Part shown: in pieces, positions 35,636-46,518 of the stretch
Numbering within the stretch: position 1 is the stretch's first letter
Layout of the letters: each line of letters starts with the position of its first letter
From: Hymenopellis radicata
Lineage: Eukaryota; Basidiomycota; Agaricomycetes; Agaricales; Physalacriaceae
Length of the DNA stretch: 64,000 nucleotides
Assembly (NCBI GenBank): GCA_015501595.1
Contig: JADNRX010000002.1
Span: 682,001-746,000 of the forward strand
Direction of reading: 5' to 3'
The notes under the pieces: model-generated
The model's database searches: none
What the model was told of the DNA's origin: nothing
Seen by the model: the letters and a program-made list of their open reading frames with translations, nothing else
Translations under genes and position numbers: made by a program

Positions 35636-36766
35636 CTATTCGCGTGGAATAAATGGGCTTCTACGGTACGAAGGCGCCTCGACGATGGATGGCATGTTCC
35701 TCGCCATCTGCACAGTGCCTGCTGGGAAAGGAAGGTCGTCGACACCCGTAGGCAAAACCTTTTCGTACAATCCCTTCATTTGATTGTGCTGACTGCGAAA
35801 GATCATTTTCTTTTTGGCGTCGCGTACGAGAACGTGCGCGTCATCCACGCCCGGTAAAGAGCCACCAAGGTAGACCAAGTTCAGAGCCGTGTCAATCCGC
35901 AGAACCGCGAGATTCTGCACCGTTATACGAGTCCCTCCCATCCTGCCGGCCATCTTCTTGCCGGGGAATATACGTCCAGGATCCTATGCAAAGATAGAGT
36001 TAGAAGGGAAAGATTGAGAGCATGATGGCGCTACCTGATGTTGACCAGTCGAACCAGAAGAACGATGCGCTTTCGAAACACCATGACTGGCGCGTAGACC
36101 TTTGAAGCCCCAACGCTTCATTCCACCTTGGAAACCTTTACCGATACTAGACACGGGCATGAATGTCATAAGAGCAAAAGTATTTCAAAGACATACGAAG
36201 TTGCTGTTACGTCGACAAACTGTCCTGGAACAAAATGTATAGCCGATAGCGTAGTACCTGGTAGACGAGTAAGAGCAAGTCACAGAAAAAGGTGCTTCAC
36301 GGACCGACTGGGACATGCGCGTCCGGCGTCACAGGAAACTCTCTAACAATATGCTTCGGGGAAACGCCAGCCTTCCTGAAGTGACCTTTCATCTGCACCG
36401 TCGTTGTTTTGGGGGTTTTATCGGATGCCGCCAGTTGCACTGCATGGTATTCTGTACCATTTCCACGAGGTGTCCGTATATTGCCCGTAACTTGACAATT
36501 GTCCAGCTAGATTGCATTCAGCATTTTTCTGATGAGACGGCACTAGAGCGTACCTGTAGGACCGTCACAGGTATCCGGACACCTTGGTCGTTCCACAGAG
36601 CAGCCATCCCGCGTTTACGCGCAATAACACCAGTCCTCACGGAAAGCGGTGTCCATTTTGCCGGCGTCACAGAGGTCGACGCCTCCGGCGACGCGCAAAG
36701 TTTTACGCTCGTGTGTAGCCGTCGAAAAGGAGACAAGTTTATCAAGTTTTTACGGACCTTGAACAT
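35636..36766 (-). CDS. MRPL9: Mitochondrial ribosomal protein L3 (uL3m)
   Basis: This is a large-subunit protein of the mitochondrial ribosome, near the peptidyl-transferase centre. The start at 36766 gives a basic, Arg-rich presequence [20 protein letters not shown] that fits a mitochondrial targeting signal. The uL3 fold follows: [98 protein letters not shown], then [20 protein letters not shown] and [20 protein letters not shown]. It ends [10 protein letters not shown] at 35636. The symbol follows the yeast uL3m gene and is a family-level choice. It is head-to-head with an RRN6-like gene. Confidence 0.92.
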
Positions 36767-36862
36767 GTCGGGATGAGAGTTGCGTTATGTGACATACCTG
36801 CTAAATTGTTGATTTCCTATTTCAGACTGACCTCCTGCTACCTCGACAAAAATCTAAATGGA
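36767..36862. promoter_or_regulatory. bidirectional promoter MRPL3/RRN6-like
   Basis: The divergent start codons are 96 bp apart. Both genes serve ribosome production (mitochondrial ribosome; rRNA transcription), so co-expression is plausible. No TATA box is seen. Confidence 0.45.
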
Positions 36863-39800
36863 ATGGAATTCTGGCCCTCAGATGATAGAACCGTCGAGGA
36901 CATATCAAGGAAAGAGGGCAAGGGCAAGAAAAAGGAGAACACCCACTTCAATTACCCAAACTTGGGACATGGCCTGGTCGAGGCCTTGACTCTCAAAAAA
37001 TCAGACAAGGACGGTCGCTTTGCGTGGTCGTCCCTAGTGAAGAACCAATGTATGCGTGTATAATATTACTGCGTTCGTTGTTCATGCTGTTCTAGTTGCC
37101 AAACCACGTCTCCAAGCCAGCGAATTCGTCAACGTCTTTCCCGCCACGCGTTCGCCAGCTCCTACTCTGCCCAAACTTCCAAGTCACCGTCGTGTGGAAC
37201 AGGGTGTAAGCATTTGCATACTCTTCAGGTCTAATCTCACTCTTGCTTGAACAGGCCAATTTCTTGAGAACTCACTTTCCGGATGTTGACGTGACCGCCG
37301 AGTTGATGCGAGAAGAGATCGAGAACGATGCCAGAGCACTTGCTGAACTTGCAGAATTCGATCCTATGAGCGGAAACTTGATTGAGCCCATCGTTCAGTA
37401 TCAATCCCTCTCGCCAAGAGACATATACCTTGCATTTCCTATGGGCGAGCTTTTTTGTGACCTTAGTGAGTGCATCTGTTGTTCATGGTACACTATGAAC
37501 TGACGATGCGGTAGACATCTCTCCTTTCTTACCTGGGAACATCTTCAAGCCAAGCGCTATCCCAGTTCGAACGTTTTCTACACCGATCACACAAATCGTC
37601 TCTCCGAATCTAGATCACACCGCATCTCGAAGAGGTGAATAGTCACCGCGTCCTTAAAGTCATGATTGACACGTACAACAGAGCCCATCTTCGCCGTCAG
37701 GACGCACAGTACGGCGTCAGTATTAGAAATGAAGACGGCGGTTCCCTTCGCGCCAACAGTTCAAGAGTTGACTGAGATCTCCCCTTCCGATCTTGGAGGT
37801 CGCCCAATTGTGGACCTTAAGTTGCCCTCGTTCGCTAATGCATTTGTGGTCAATGATCAGGGTGTGGTGTATACATACGACCTTGCCACTTCGGAATCTA
37901 CAGTGTAGGCCGCCGTCTTTCGTTCTTCTCTTAGCTTACTTATCTCCCTACATCAGCGTGTTTGATTATTCTGAATTGGGCTCTATTTCAGAAGTGTCTT
38001 CTGATGACTTTTGGCGCATCGCAACCACTGGCTTGTCATCTAGCTGTCTCCTAACGTCAGGCAAGGTGTTGCGACATTTGGACACCCGGGTATTTTGCAT
38101 TACTCTTGCCGTATGCCTCGGTCTGATACCTTTCAGGTGGATGAGAAATTTAATGAACTGTTCTCTCTTCACGAACCGAGCGAAACCATCACTGCCATAG
38201 AAGGACAAGATGGACATATGATCAGACTCTGTTCTACGTCTCGTCTACTCTGGATAGACCGCCGTTTTCCCAAAAAGCCGCTTCTCGGATATCAGCACTA
38301 TCGGCGATACGACAGGACGCTGGAGAGTCGAACAATGCGTCTTGGTCAAGGTTCGATCTGTTCGATTCATAGTTTTCCTGTCTCATCGCGTGACACAGAT
38401 TCCTTAACATTACTGACATCTCTAAAGAACGGTATGGTTAACGTGTACGATGTTTCGCGAACCCAGGATCACGATCATCTCTCTGTGAATAGCCTGCCTT
38501 ACAATCTGACATCGGCGTTCAAAGCAGATGGGCCCATGCTGGGTCAAACTTTGCTTTGCTATCCCGGCGTTAATGATGCATTCAGCATCTTCAGACTCTT
38601 TGGGGACGGCGGTATACAACGAGCAAACTGCGTATTTCCTAGTGAGGACGACGTCTCTCTGGGTACCCACAACTGGTCTGCACATATCGTAAAACTGAAC
38701 GAAAAAGCGTCCAAACTCCAACCAGTCATCGGTCCTCTCGGCCAGAGAGATCATATGGAGGAAGACTTCTCAGCTGTGTATACGCGTATGCATGCATCTC
38801 TTATTGTCTGACATGTACTCACGGATTTGCAGGGATGTGCAAAGACATGCTCAAGGCGGAACAGAAAGAGGACAAGAAATCGAAGGCGGTATATGAGCTC
38901 ACTGACCACGCACCAGATTTCTGGCAGGAAACAAATATGCCCTTGGAGCATATGTTGAATACGTGAGTTTCTGATCAATATCTTCTGCAGTTCCTGACCA
39001 TCGTTTAGATATGACATTCTGTTTCGCTCTGGCGATGAACCAGAGAAATCGTATCGGTCCGACTTCCTCTCGGGAAGCATAATTAGCTCAACTCGAGGCT
39101 ACCGTGCTTTCCAAAAGGGCCGATTATCTGGTGACTCACTCAGTACAGGTGCAGCCTGGCATCGAAACATCAACAACACATTGCGAGTCTTCGATTCGAC
39201 CATCTCTGATGATATCGATGAAATATCCGAGCATCTTGCCCAGTACGACTTACAGGATCCGGATGTGCCAGTTCAAGCAGCAATGCGAGAGAAAAAAGCT
39301 CGTGAACATCTAGCACTTGATTTAGCTATGTCTGGCCATATTTTTTCTCCGCGTTCGTTCAAGCCCACGCCCTCCGTACCGGACGATATCGAAGCAATGA
39401 CCGAAGCTCTCTCCATCGATGCTGAACCTCCGCCCGTCACCTTCCATTACCTACAACCTGTGCCGAAAGCTAAAGCAGCCATCAAAGAGCGCGAAGGAGG
39501 TAAGGAGGAGGAGGACATGGCTGAAGATATGGAAGCCGAGATAGAACCGGAGGAAATGTCTTGTCCTCTTGGTGTTCGCCTGCTGCTCAAAGATTGGGAT
39601 ATCGGCACCGATCCGGAGCTATTCGTCTATGTGGATCCCTATGACAATACCCCAGGGCAGTTTGAAAAGCCTGTACCGTCCAAACCCAAGACGCAAGGTT
39701 TAGCCTCTACTACCCAGCTCAAACCGCAGGCTCCTCCTACAATTCTCGCTGCGAGTGCCTTAGCTGCACCTCCGCCGATACTTACCACGCGCAAAGGGCC

Positions 39801-39993
39801 ACCCATCTTCGGGTCGCAGCCAATTGTATCTTCCTCACGCGCATTCACTCAGTCACAAGTTCCGGCTACTATTGAGTATTCGCAAGGGTCACAAGAGCCT
39901 ATAGCGAGCACACAGGTCCTTCCTGGACCCCATGGTGGCCGACCACTTCAGCCCAAGAAGAAACCGCCGAAGAAGAGATTGGGTGGATTTTGA
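36863..39993 (+). CDS. RNA polymerase I-specific initiation factor RRN6-like
   Basis: Rrn6-type proteins belong to the core factor that recruits RNA polymerase I to rDNA promoters in the nucleolus. The start at 36863 gives MEFWPSDDRTVEDISRKEGK, then LVEALTLKKSDKDGRFAWSS. The middle is a beta-propeller-like run: VVNDQGVVYTYDLATSEST, TAIEGQDGHMIRLCSTSRLL, WIDRRFPKKPLLGYQHYRRY, LTSLKNGMVNVYDVSRTQD. A helical region follows, and then an acidic stretch, PLGVRLLLKDWDIGTDPELF. A Pro/Ser-rich tail ends in the basic motif KKKPPKKRLGGF, like the tails of fungal Rrn6 proteins. At least ten introns are implied. The family call rests on overall architecture and both ends, with no single catalytic motif, so it is moderately sure. 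Confidence 0.65.
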
Positions 39994-40395
39994 CGAAGGC
40001 TGATGGTCCGCTTCCGCAACTCCAGTTGTGTGACAGCAACCGGAGCGAAGTTGTCCGTACGTCCTGCGGCATCTATTTTCACGAATTGACCGAGCAGCAT
40101 CTAGATTTCTTGGATTGCGCAATATATTCTTGGGCTTGACCTACGTCCAGTTCGGACTCTGATGTTCCATAGGTTATCCCGAGTACATCACCCGTTGACT
40201 GGTTCGACGTTCCCGCACCGCAGCTGGTGTTATTGTGAGAGTTACTGCAAGTATTGAACGCACGTCACCGCTATCTAAAGATCGATCACTCATACACGTT
40301 GTTGCGGCGTGTACAAGAGTGCCACCCTTTCATAACTGACTACAAAGTCGATTCCATCGCCACTCCTGCTCTCCACATTCGCCCCTCAATCAGCC
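39994..40395. other. intergenic, no gene seen
   Basis: Between two plus-strand genes; presumably the terminator of the RRN6-like gene and the promoter of the next. The minus-strand open frame 39889-40122 is a shadow of the preceding coding end. Confidence 0.5.
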
Positions 40396-41921
40396 ATGAT
40401 CATTGCACCCAGCAGCCACAGTAGAGCTCCCAGTCCGTCGATCTATGGTCGTGTCCCGGACCCGCCTTTGCCATTCGCTCATGCTAGTCCGAGCCTGAGC
40501 GATTTCCACATTGAACGCCGCACCAGGACACCTCGTCGGCAACAGTCTCTTTCGATGCCTCTACCTCCCGCCGGCTTCGAGAATGAACTCGTTTATCGCG
40601 ATCATGTATCTCGCTTACTTGCTGCAAAGAACACGGTCTTCTCCATATCGGGTCGTATACCTTTAGACCCTTCTCAACTTGTCTTGTTCTTCCGCACCAA
40701 GGTTCGTGCACTCCGACCTTCATTGATGATGACTTTCCAATGCACCTTCCGTAGAGTGGTATAACACATTCGCTCGACTTCCCGATCGATGTCGATTACA
40801 ACACACCACCCGCGCTCGACGTGCTCATTGCCGCATGCCGTCCTCATCAAACCTCCGACCTCGATTCATACGCAGACCATGAATCCCTCTTCTATCCGCC
40901 CAATCTGCCCTTGACCACCTCTCTCGAGATTGCTAATCATCCTATCCTTGCGGCGGTTCGCACCACCCTATTTCCCAACTTGCCCGAAGGCCATTATCTG
41001 ACAGCCGTGCGTGACCGCCTTGAGGTGATATCCTCCGGAGGACGGATGGGTCCTCAATCCAGAACCCTCCGTAATGACGGGCGCGTGGCCACGCTCAGCG
41101 TCACCTTGCCCGTCCGTTTCCGCGGCGGGTGCATGATTGTCCGCTCGGAAAGCTATGGTACAGAAGAGAAGTACTACGGCCGCGGCGGCAAGACGGGCGA
41201 CATGGAGTGGACGGCATTCCTGACGGACTGCGATTATGAGGTAGAGACCGTGGAGAAGGGATGCAGAGTCTCTATTCTCTATGGTGTCTATCTCAAGACG
41301 TTTGGAACGGGCGTTGGTGAACCTCTCATTAACCCAAGCGATGGTCTCTTTGATCTGCTGGCGCCAGTATTGAACATGTCGAGAGGGCGAAAGATTGGCT
41401 TCTTCCTTTGCCATGACTACGGTGTCAACCCGGCTGAAGTCCTGGCGGAATCCATCGTCCCACATGTACGCCGCGCGCTCTCTCTTTGTCATGTCGTCCT
41501 CACTGACCATTTCTAGCTCAAAGGTGGCGATTCGATACTGTATCACGCGCTCAAGCTGTACAAGCTCAATCCTGAGCTGCATTGGACAGCTGGTGGGTAC
41601 ATCTGGGCAGTTGACCAGACCGTCGAGTCTCTAAGCGAGGACGTGAGCGTGCCTGGTCCTACGATGTACAGTCCCATGCCCGCATATCCCCTCACAATGG
41701 GCACACCTGCGATGCGGGGCGCCTTCGGGCTGCCTGACGCCGATCAAGTCGTCAATCTCCGACACAGAATCGAGGCTAGCGGCGCGCTGCCTTTACCAGA
41801 GGCGGACGTCACCGTTCTCACTGATGGAGGCACCTTGGGTAAAGAGCGTGTTCCCTTCGTTTCTGGGGCCTCGTTGGAGAAACTCTGTGTAAACACCCTT
41901 ATCGTCGTTTTCGTTCCGTGA
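40396..41921 (+). CDS. 2OG-oxygenase-fold homologue lacking iron ligands (probable pseudoenzyme)
   Basis: This protein belongs to a basidiomycete family whose core resembles the 2OG-Fe(II) oxygenase at 20970-22330. The start at 40396 gives MIIAPSSHSRAPSPSIYGRV. Core blocks are GRIPLDPSQLVLFFRTK, DFPIDVDYNTPPALDVLIAA, HPILAAVRTTLFPNLPEGHY, RNDGRVATLSVTLPVRFRGG and WTAFLTDCDYEVETVEKGCR. In the last, Tyr stands where the active paralogue has the distal iron His (DTEHEVLPVTSGSR); the 2OG-contact Arg ten residues on is kept. No HxD precedes the RGG strand. Then come GLFDLLAPVLNMSRGRKIGF, LKGGDSILYHALKLYKLNPE and the end KLCVNTLIVVFVP. Two introns are present. Function is unknown; a binding or scaffold role is inferred. 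Confidence 0.75.
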
Positions 41922-42017
41922 TCCTTTTACGCTATCATGATTCCTCCTCAGTATATACTTACGAACGTTCTGTGTACAACACCATTGTTAATTAGTGTCA
42001 TTCAATATCATTGCTCG

Positions 42018-43973
42018 TCAATCATCGACCTTTTCGGGATCAGAACCATCAGGCGTGGTATGTTGCCCGCTCTTCAGCGCTTTCTTCGCGGCAATGAGCC
42101 TCTTGCTCTCATTTATCCCAAATCCTGTCCTGAACACCATCTTAACCTCCTCCAAGCTCAAGCCGGCCGTTTCGGGGAAGCAGAACAACACGAAGATCCA
42201 CCCAAGGAGGCATAGTCCTGCGTAGAATCCGAAGGCCCCGGAGGGCGTAATGGCGTCCATGAGAGAGAGGTAGGTAGATCCGATGAGGAGGTTGCCAGCC
42301 CAGTTCGTTGCTGTGGCAAGTGATGTGCCCACACCGCGTACTATAAGATATTAGAGTTTGGTTGGGCTGGATACACGACGGTGTATGCACCTTCAAGACT
42401 GAACAATTCTCCCTGTTGCCATGGTACATTACCGAGACCAGTGGCGTACGAGCCTACGAACAGGATCATTGACAGCAAAACGATAGCAGACCACGACTTG
42501 GGGTAATCTTCTCCATCGATGAGCTTGTTATTCGTGTTGATCGTCAAGTCTACGAAGCGTTTTTAGTGCGGTTCTATGAAGTAGAGTGATAAACGAACAG
42601 TGGAATGCGATACTGGCTAGAGTCAAGCCAAAGATCATGCCCGGTGACGTCCAAATCATTATCCTGCGGCGTCCAATCTTGTCGATCCATTTGAGCGCGA
42701 TGAGCGTGCAGAGGAAGTTAGTGCCGGAAACGATGAGGCCCACAGCTGTTGGTTGGTCAAAGCCTATGGATGCAAAGAGGGTGGCGGAGTAATACATGAG
42801 AGTATTAAAACCACAGAGTTGCTGGAAGGCCTGTAAGCCACACGCAACGACTAATTGGTTGTGTGAGATAAAGTACGGGAGTAAAGAGCAGTTGGAACTT
42901 ACTGAGAGCCCGTCGATTTACAGGTTCAATGATCATAGACTTGAAACGCTGCATAAACGTCGTGGTGCGTGTAATCTCAATGCTTATTTTGACAGCGACC
43001 TGCAAAGACCTTGAGCTTGAGCTCTACCTCTTCCGGCTTGGCATAGACATAGATCTTCGTCAAGATTCGACGAGCGGATTCCGTGTCTCCCTTCATCAAC
43101 ATGATACGAGCTGAACATGATTAGCCCCCGCAACGTCAACAATAAACGCGACGTACGACTCTCCGGAAGGAAGACCAGGAATACCATTTGAAGAGCAGCC
43201 GGGACCGCACCAAGACCCACCATCCATCTCCAACCACTATGGACATGTGTAAACGCCGCCCCGATAGCGTACGCGATAACTTGGCCGAGCGTGATGGTCA
43301 CGACGTTATAGACCACCAAGCGACCTCTCAGTCGCGTCGGAGCGAGCTCTTGGATATAGAGAGGCGCGATACATGACGCAAGACCTACACCAACCCCAAG
43401 AAGGAAACGACCGCCAATCATACTCCAGACGTCATGACAGACAGCCTGGGCTATCGCGCCACCGATGAAGATAATGTCAGATATGAAAAGGACTAGTCGT
43501 CTGCCTGTCCAATCAGACATGGCGCCAGCGGCAAGACCGCCTAGGAGGGCTCCAAGGGTTGTAGCAGAGGTGATGAATTCCTGGCAGAGGCGTGTTAGTT
43601 GGCGCAATGAGGAAAACGAGAGGGTTCTTACTTTCTGTCCGTTGGTGAGTGCAGATCCTCCGAGGTCCTTGCCGATAGTGACCAGCGCTCCAGAAATAAC
43701 GCCAGTATCATAACCTTGGAGTTGCGTCGGTACTAGAAGCTACGAAGTGCATAGGTGTACGCACCAAACAAGAGACCAGAGACTGCAGCACAAGTAACGA
43801 GATTCCAGACGAACCACGAGGTCCTTTCCTCTCCTTCAGCCACAACGGCTAGTTCGTTGATTTGACCGGACTCTATATCGTTGACGATCTCAAGAAGGTC
43901 CGTGGTATCCTGTAGACGCTTTCAACTTGTCATCGGACACAGAATCTGACTTCTCAGGTATCGTAGAGGCCAT
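42018..43973 (-). CDS. MFS sugar porter, myo-inositol transporter-like
   Basis: This 12-helix H+-coupled importer resembles fungal myo-inositol/hexose transporters. The start at 43973 gives [18 protein letters not shown]. Next come [20 protein letters not shown] and helix 1; [20 protein letters not shown]; the sugar-porter motif [54 protein letters not shown]; the PES motif of loop 6; [40 protein letters not shown]; and the C-terminal [20 protein letters not shown], ending [11 protein letters not shown] at 42018. Just after the N-terminus one extra base in an A-run (43920-43922) breaks the frame between DDKLK and [11 protein letters not shown]. About eight introns are present. Inositol as substrate is inferred from family resemblance. 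Confidence 0.85.
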
Positions 43974-44746
43974 GGTGGTATCGTGCAAGGTGGGGGGGCA
44001 AGCAGGTGGGTGGGTATCTCTCCAGAGGAAATCTTATAAGAATGCACGGAAATCAGTCATGAGATGATGGTCGAACGGGATGGGGAAGGAAGAAGGAGCT
44101 CCTCCATGCTTTTCAGCTGTATTTGAGTTTAATGCACACGGATAAAACTCAAGTCCGTACTCACGTGGACGACTGATCGACAGGGCTTTCGGGCCGCGGG
44201 CGACATCCCGCCTTCCCGCCCACTTCCCGCCTCTACTGGCTGCAGTGTTGCTCAGTGTCTCCGACTTCTCGGTCGACCTGTGTCATTATTATTTTACCGC
44301 CTTCGACTACCTTTGCCTAAAGTACTAAACTTGGAATGCTTTCGGAGCTTTGTTTCTCTTAAAATTTCGTCAATTAATCCTGCGTTAGGCAATACATACT
44401 GTTACCTTCCCAGTACTTGATAGAACCGCTTGCTATCGTATAAACACGAATAATTTAGTGTTGTGTAAATAGGTCAACGCCGTCACAAGTAAAGTGTCAA
44501 GTGACCCGGCGCGGTGGACTGTAACCGTAACGTCCAAGTCAATCGCTCGCATTGCCAACCCGTGTGGTCGACTTCGACTTTTTTTCCGATTTCCTTCAAG
44601 CACGGGGCATGCAAGTGAATCGGGACTGACCACTGTCACGGCCAGCCCACCCTATGGATGGAAAAAGGCGGGTTGCCTCACTTTCCTCGTTCCGTAAAAC
44701 GAAGAACTGAACGTGGGGCACTCGTGTAGACCGACCAATCTTCTGT
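43974..44746. promoter_or_regulatory. divergent promoter region, sugar porter/mitochondrial carrier
   Basis: About 770 bp lie between divergent starts. It contains a GC-rich block with repeated CCCGCC words (about 44205-44235), the kind of element bound by zinc-finger repressors such as Mig1/CreA-type proteins. That function is inferred. No further gene is visible. Confidence 0.35.
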
Positions 44747-46176
44747 ATGACAAGGCCGCGTACCATGACTTTCTCCGCCGTATGAATTCCGCATCTATGC
44801 CGTCCTTTTAGCCACTGACTCGCGAGCAGGAAACAAAGCTGTTGTATGCGCGTTGTCTGCCAGCTACATTTCCACCTTTGCGGGCTATCCCGTACGTCAG
44901 TACAGTTTCTGTCCCAGCCGGCTTTCATCTCGCATCTAGCTCGACTCTCTCAAATCGAGGCTTCAGACAACCAAAACGCCAATTACAGTACCACGGCTTG
45001 CCGCAATCGTATATAGGGAGGAGGGAGTGGTCGGCTTCTATCGGGGGTTGTGGATACCTTTGATGACAATCTCGTTCGTTCGTGAGTTGTTGTCTTGGAC
45101 TTGACCGCTCCGCTCCGTCCCAATGCTTCGCCCCAGGCGCCGCAAGTTTCACCATTTACACCCGCACTAAAGAATACTTTCGCGACCACCATACTTTGCA
45201 ACGCGATTCTATAATTGATGCATCCCTTGTCGGTGGCGTCAGCGGCGCCATGTCCGGAGCTTTGATATCTTTCGGAAGTGCTCGTGAGTCTCACCGCGTA
45301 TAGTTTCTACTACTGTCTGAATTCTTGCCACTTAAGCGTTTGAACTCGTCAAAGTCCGTACAAGCTGCCCATGTTCCCACAAATGCCTCCCTCAATCCTT
45401 CTTCTAGGTCAGGCGACAACTGGAATATGCCATCGCCCAGAGCAAGGGTTTACAGCTGCTCAAACCTCCTGGCACAATGGAAGCTGTCAAAGATATTTTC
45501 CGAACGAATGGAGTCGCCGGACTCTATACGGGCTTTCCATTGCATTTTGGTGAGGTATTCATCGGATTGGACTCACTGAGAGCTAATTTGTGGTAGTCCG
45601 TGACACAATGGGAACCGCACTCTATTTTCTTGAGTATGACGGAATGCGTCATTTATTGGGTAGAGATCGATCTGGCGAACAAGGTCCCACTCCCGCTTGG
45701 TTACCTATACATCCTTCCATTGTTCCCTTTTTTTGTGGTTCCCTCTCTGGAGTAAGACGCGTTGATGTTTTTATGAAATCCCGAGTACTCATCGTGTCTC
45801 TAGGTAACATCGTGGGCTTTAATTTATCCCCTTGACGTGTGAGTTCTTGCCTGCCCCAGTCGGTCTATCACGGGGATCTCATGTCGTACAGAGTCAAAAC
45901 GAAGGTTCAGCAACGGGCTTTAGCTGGAGAGAAGTATCGGGGACCATGGGAAACGTTCCATCGTCTTATCCGAGGTATGAGGCAGCTGTCCTATCGTCCG
46001 CTACTACTAATCTATGCTCCAGGCCCGATCCCGCGAACCCAAAACCCTTCCTAGCAGGAATGGCGAGGATATATCGTGGCCTCGGCGTCAGCGCAGTGCG
46101 TAGCATCACCACGCACGGTCTTCTTTGGACCTTCTTCGACCTCGTCTCAAACTACATTGATCGTTTACCGGAGTGA
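44747..46176 (+). CDS. Mitochondrial carrier (SLC25) protein
   Basis: An inner-membrane metabolite carrier with three repeats; the substrate is not evident. Repeat 1 has GYP...LDSLKSRLQTTKTPI with VGFYRGLWIPLMTISF. Repeat 2 has the PFELVKVRRQLEYAIAQSKG signature with GVAGLYTGFPLHF and RDTMGTALYFLEYDGMRHLL. Repeat 3 has PLDVVKTKVQQRALAGEKYR, ending GMARIYRGLGVSAVRSITTH and FDLVSNYIDRLPE. All three PX[DE]XX[KR] signatures are conserved but each is interrupted by or lies next to an intron. The start is the least certain part: the ATG at 44747 (or 44765) precedes a gtatga intron, but the phase into GNKAVVCALSASYISTFAGY is not perfect. Family assignment is firm. Confidence 0.85.
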
Positions 46177-46518
46177 CTGATCGTTCCCATCCCGCCGTAA
46201 TCTAATGGATGATGTACTCATTAGGAAAAGTATATCACCGTGCTATACAATAGAAATCGTTATATTGCCCTGACTCCGATGCCAAGAGGTGGCAAGAGTT
46301 CATGCCCATTTTGGGGCTGTTCGGATGCTAGGCCCCACCGATAGCGCCGAACTGTAGCTGACGGTGATAACCAAATTGGTATCTAGATCTCGACTTTCGT
46401 ACTACGCACGGCGATCATCTTCTAGTGGCCTACTGTCAATGCTATTCATTGTTGATTAAAAATACTATGACATCTTCATTTTATAATTACGCTGCGCACA
46501 AACGGCATCAATCCGCAC
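46177..46518. other. convergent spacer, no gene seen
   Basis: This is the 3' flank of the carrier and of the GH95 gene. It is AT-rich near 46440-46500. Nothing else is supported. Confidence 0.5.
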
